In this document: positions 6,714 to 8,715 of the stretch, in pieces | How positions within the stretch are numbered: the stretch's first letter is position 1 | How the letters are laid out: the number at the start of each line of letters is the position of its first letter | From: Flavobacteriales bacterium | GTDB lineage: Bacteria > Bacteroidota > Bacteroidia > Flavobacteriales > UBA7430 | DNA length: 8,715 nt | Direction of reading: 5' to 3' | NCBI GenBank assembly: GCA_024959975.1 | Contig: JANXFM010000209.1 | Coordinates: forward strand, 1 to 8,715 | Translations under genes and position numbers: made by a program | The notes under the pieces: model-generated | Database searches by the model: none | What the model saw: only the letters and a program-made list of their open reading frames with translations | What the model was told of the DNA's origin: nothing

Positions 6714-7148
6714 TTATGGCCATACTGACCAGGGAATTCTACTTAATATTAAAATTAATGCTATGAGGTAGTAAACCCACTTTACCTTGTGTTTTAGGCT
6801 GTCAGCAATATCTTTTTTTGATTTTGAATATGCCATGGTGATAAACACGATCGCTAGGATCATCATTAAGGGGTGCTCTAAAGCGTACAAACGCAATGTA
6901 GAATCTTTCATAGCTGCTCCCATATCATTCAAGCCTGTTGTGCTTATCGGGCTAATAAAATACAACACACATCCTATGACAAATTGCAAATGAGCAAGAA
7001 TCAAAACGATTAATCCATTTTTGCGATGTGCCTCTGTATGTGGCTGATTGTTTCGGTATGCAACAAATGATTTTATTAATGCCAAAATCAATACCGTTAA
7101 CAATAAATACGGCATAAAACTGTGTAAATGTTTTAATCCTGTGTACAT
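6714..7148 (-). CDS. Small four-helix membrane protein, cytochrome b-like family of Flavobacteriales
   Basis: A 144-residue integral membrane protein with four hydrophobic helices at about 12-30, 45-65, 90-107 and 123-138. It has conserved-looking blocks: TGLKHLHSF (His7, His9), LAHLQFVIGCVLYF (His53), MKDSTLRLYALEHPLMMI (His92) and SRIPWSVWP at the end. Similar flavobacterial proteins are, as I recall, often labelled cytochrome B. Histidines near the ends of helices would allow heme b binding, but this is unproven and no classical CxxCH is present. ATG 7148 was chosen over an upstream start at 7211 because it follows a good promoter and starts right at the conserved block; the extra 21 residues would overlap that promoter. 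hflX follows 9 nt downstream. That the gene is real is well supported; the function is uncertain. Confidence 0.8.
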   Translation of the reverse strand: MYTGLKHLHSFMPYLLLTVLILALIKSFVAYRNNQPHTEAHRKNGLIVLILAHLQFVIGCVLYFISPISTTGLNDMGAAMKDSTLRLYALEHPLMMILAIVFITMAYSKSKKDIADSLKHKVKWVYYLIALILILSRIPWSVWP

Positions 7149-7168
7149 GGTTTGGGTTTTTATTTCTG

Positions 7169-7203
7169 CAAACTTACTAATTTCAAAAGCAATGCCGGCC
7201 AAA
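7169..7203 (-). promoter_or_regulatory. Bacteroidota-type promoter for the small membrane protein and hflX
   Basis: On the minus strand TTTG (7203-7200) is followed after 23 nt by TAAGTTTG (7176-7169), an exact TAnnTTTG -7 box at the long end of the accepted spacing. The box ends 20 nt before ATG 7148, leaving room for a short leader. The stretch between box and start codon is A-rich, as is usual for start regions in this phylum. This supports ATG 7148 as the start of the gene. Confidence 0.6.
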
Positions 7204-7295
7204 CAGATCATGCTTTCCGGGAACTATCTTGAACATCTCCGTACAAAAAACGCCACAAAAAGTTTTCTCAAGAAAAATAAGACCCTCTAAAAAAG

Positions 7296-7303
7296 TATCT
7301 TCG
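7296..7303 (+). promoter_or_regulatory. Possible -7 box for the DUF6495-like gene
   Basis: TATCTTCG differs from the TAnnTTTG consensus at one position and lies 32 nt before ATG 7336, a sensible leader length. No TTG is found at the expected -33 distance. A short palindrome, TTTTCT-CA-AGAAAA (7263-7276), sits near that position. With the divergent promoter at 7169-7203, this 187-nt gap (7149-7335) would contain both outward-facing start regions. Confidence 0.35.
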
Positions 7304-7335
7304 CATACGATTTAACATTCTCTTTTTACTGAATT

Positions 7336-7818
7336 ATGAAGTATCGAATTTTAAGTGCTGAAGAATTAGAGCCTTTGAAGGACGATTTTATCAAATTCCT
7401 TTCTGCCAACACCATTACCGGCGAAGATTGGGCAAAGATAAAAGCAGATAAGCCCGAGGAAGCCGAAAAAATAATCGGCCTTTTTAGCGACATTGTTTGG
7501 GAAAAATCTTTGGAGAAAATTAAATTCCTGGAACACCGCGACGAAAAGTATTTAAAGGTTTTTCGCTGTGGAGAAGAAAAAATTAATATGGTAGGTTTTT
7601 CGGTAAATGCCGAAAATGCTCCTTCGCTTCTTGCCGAAGATACCTTTGCCAAATTGGCCTCCGGATTGCTTAAGTTTTCTGAACTAAATGCTGAATTCTA
7701 CTCCTCAAAAAAAGGTTACGATGTAAGTCGTTCCTCAGAAATGTTTAAGATGATGGAGGCAGGATGTACTCCCTGTGAAGAGGTTTATTATTACGGGATT
7801 AAGTCTTTGATGAAGTAG
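7336..7818 (+). CDS. Conserved hypothetical cytosolic protein, probable DUF6495 family
   Basis: A 160-residue soluble protein with no signal peptide or membrane segment. The N-terminal block MKYRILSAEELEPLKDDFIKFLSANTITGEDW, here split by eye into a start motif and an acidic helix, together with the SDIVWE segment (51-56) and the LEH (65-67), fits the Bacteroidota DUF6495 family as I remember it. Its biochemical role is unknown. Cysteines are Cys78 (FRCGEE) and a CxxC at Cys144/Cys147 (AGCTPCEE) near the C terminus, before an aromatic YYYG. The ATG at 7336 starts at the conserved block. It is transcribed away from the small membrane protein and hflX, and converges on the DUF5686-type gene 69 nt downstream. 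No partner can be inferred from the neighbours. Confidence 0.7.
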   Translation: MKYRILSAEELEPLKDDFIKFLSANTITGEDWAKIKADKPEEAEKIIGLFSDIVWEKSLEKIKFLEHRDEKYLKVFRCGEEKINMVGFSVNAENAPSLLAEDTFAKLASGLLKFSELNAEFYSSKKGYDVSRSSEMFKMMEAGCTPCEEVYYYGIKSLMK

Positions 7819-7837
7819 GCTTTGACTAAGACAATCT

Positions 7838-7862
7838 CTTCTCTGGCTTCTTAGCTTCTCTG
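7838..7862. repeat. Short direct repeat in a pyrimidine-rich convergent gap
   Basis: CTTCTCTG occurs twice (7838-7845 and 7855-7862), 17 bp apart, inside a pyrimidine-rich stretch between two convergent genes (7819-7887). No stem-loop with a T-run was found, so I do not call a terminator. Its meaning is unknown and it may be chance. Confidence 0.3.
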
Positions 7863-7887
7863 TCCGATGGTTGCTAATAGCTGACCC

Positions 7888-8715
7888 TTAAAAATCAAAA
7901 GTCGCTTTTGCCCTAACACCTAAACCATTAACACCCCACAAACCTTTAACTTCGTGTTTATTCTCATCCAGATGTGTGAGTCGTTGTACGAGATCAATTC
8001 TAAGAATTTTATAAATATTTGAGACCCCAACACTCGCTTCTACATAGGCTTTATCGTCTAATGAGAAGGTGATCGGCATCCCTTTGTCATTCAATGGAAA
8101 ACGCAACAGATCGCCGTGTAAGTCTGGGTTATTGTCATCAGACAAACGCCCGACAACTGCTTTTAGCCCAATCGTCTCCCTTAGTTTCCACTTGTTAAGA
8201 AGGGGAATTTTATTAAAAATGGCTCCTTTAAAAAAATGTGTCATTTTAATGCTTGCATACTCATCACTGACAAACTCCATGAAATTCATCATATTAAAGG
8301 ATGTTTCCTGTAAAGAAAAAGATTGATTCGATTCTGGCATACTCAATAATGGAAAGGGTATTCTTTTCCCCCAAACTTTCCCTGCCTCCAGATGCACATC
8401 AGTAAAACCCAGGAAGGAAAGATGTACGCGCTTAAAAACATTAAATGTTGTGCGACCGTAATTGTATTCCCCATTAAATAACCCTTTAACCCCTTGTGTA
8501 TGCTCCAACTCAAAGATCGGATACTTGTTGCGCAATGGTCTTCTGAAATTTTTAGTTTGATAAAATCGCTCATGAGGTGCATAACGCAAATACAATGTAA
8601 GATCATCCGTAATTATGCTTCCCTGCGAAGCCTTTTCTTCTGCGCTGTATTCAAACTTTAACTTACCCATGGGGCTTTGTTTCCTGTTCCGGAAAGAAAG
8701 TTGATAAGAGACCCC
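7888..8715 (-). CDS. DUF5686-type outer-membrane beta-barrel protein, C-terminal part (5' end outside window)
   Basis: The frame stays open to the window edge (reading GVSYQLSFRNRK before Met at 8670), so this is the last 275 residues of a larger gene and Met 8670 is not the true start. The visible part is a run of alternating amphipathic beta-strands rich in aromatics, for example LTLYLRYAPHERFYQ, YNYGRTTFNVFKR and LSFLGFTDVHLEAGKVWG. It ends in strand LGVRAKATFDF with a terminal Phe, as expected for outer-membrane barrels folded by BAM. The pattern resembles the C-terminal barrel of the Bacteroidota DUF5686 family, which usually has a carboxypeptidase-regulatory-like domain at its N terminus, outside this window. 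Function is not established. It is convergent with the DUF6495-like gene. Confidence 0.8.
   Translation of the reverse strand, partial: GVSYQLSFRNRKQSPMGKLKFEYSAEEKASQGSIITDDLTLYLRYAPHERFYQTKNFRRPLRNKYPIFELEHTQGVKGLFNGEYNYGRTTFNVFKRVHLSFLGFTDVHLEAGKVWGKRIPFPLLSMPESNQSFSLQETSFNMMNFMEFVSDEYASIKMTHFFKGAIFNKIPLLNKWKLRETIGLKAVVGRLSDDNNPDLHGDLLRFPLNDKGMPITFSLDDKAYVEASVGVSNIYKILRIDLVQRLTHLDENKHEVKGLWGVNGLGVRAKATFDF

Noticed and set aside
7149..7211. N-terminal extension of the small membrane protein to 7211
   Set aside because: It would cover the TTTG-n23-TAAGTTTG promoter, and the conserved-looking block begins at ATG 7148.
7263..7276. TTTTCT-CA-AGAAAA palindrome as a terminator or operator
   Set aside because: The arms are almost all A/T with a 2-nt centre, which is easily found by chance in this AT-rich gap and is not a stable terminator stem.
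7819..7887. Bidirectional terminator between the DUF6495-like and DUF5686-type genes
   Set aside because: I looked for complementary arms and found only direct repeats of CTTCTCTG, not a stem-loop.
8343..8606. Overlapping minus-strand frame inside the DUF5686-type gene
   Set aside because: It is an alternative frame of a clear beta-barrel coding sequence, and its translation shows no family signature.

Overview
The window looks like a chromosomal segment of a member of the Bacteroidota, most likely order Flavobacteriales. The support is a SusC-like TonB-dependent receptor (TBDR) with a carboxypeptidase-regulatory-like N-terminal domain, a DUF5686-type outer-membrane protein, a probable HYC_CC_PP-family protein, a probable DUF6495 protein, A-rich rather than Shine-Dalgarno start contexts, and TAnnTTTG-type -7 promoter boxes. 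The DNA is moderately AT-rich and compact. No gene-free gap reaches 300 bases, and I saw no tRNA, rRNA, CRISPR array or mobile element.

Left block, plus strand (1-2308): a tightly packed operon. It holds the 3' end of a polytopic UPF0104/lysylphosphatidylglycerol-synthase-like membrane protein, then rfaE2 (ADP-heptose synthesis; its start overlaps the preceding gene by 29 nt), then radA (branch-migration/recombination ATPase), whose ATG directly follows the rfaE2 stop codon.

Middle block, minus strand (7203 down to 2330), contains two units. The first is a promoter at about 7169-7203 followed by a small four-helix, histidine-bearing membrane protein and the ribosome-associated GTPase gene hflX, 9 nt apart. 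The second is a three-gene envelope cassette: a secreted Cys-rich HYC_CC_PP-like protein, a 752-residue TBDR with a Cys-Cys pair in its plug, and a secreted HMA-fold (heavy-metal-associated) protein with CxxC and a C-terminal Cys-Cys. The cassette has its own TAnnTTTG box overlapped by a perfect 7-bp inverted repeat, so it is probably a regulated unit. The simplest reading is a metal, perhaps copper, uptake or handling system across the outer membrane. The metal and the direction of transport are inference.

Right block: a probable DUF6495 gene on the plus strand (7336-7818), convergent with the C-terminal part of a DUF5686-type outer-membrane beta-barrel protein on the minus strand that runs off the window (8715-7888).

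The most interesting item is the metal cassette with its palindromic promoter. The other genes are mostly conserved housekeeping or lineage-specific core genes. I did not find clear evidence of a wholly new kind of system.
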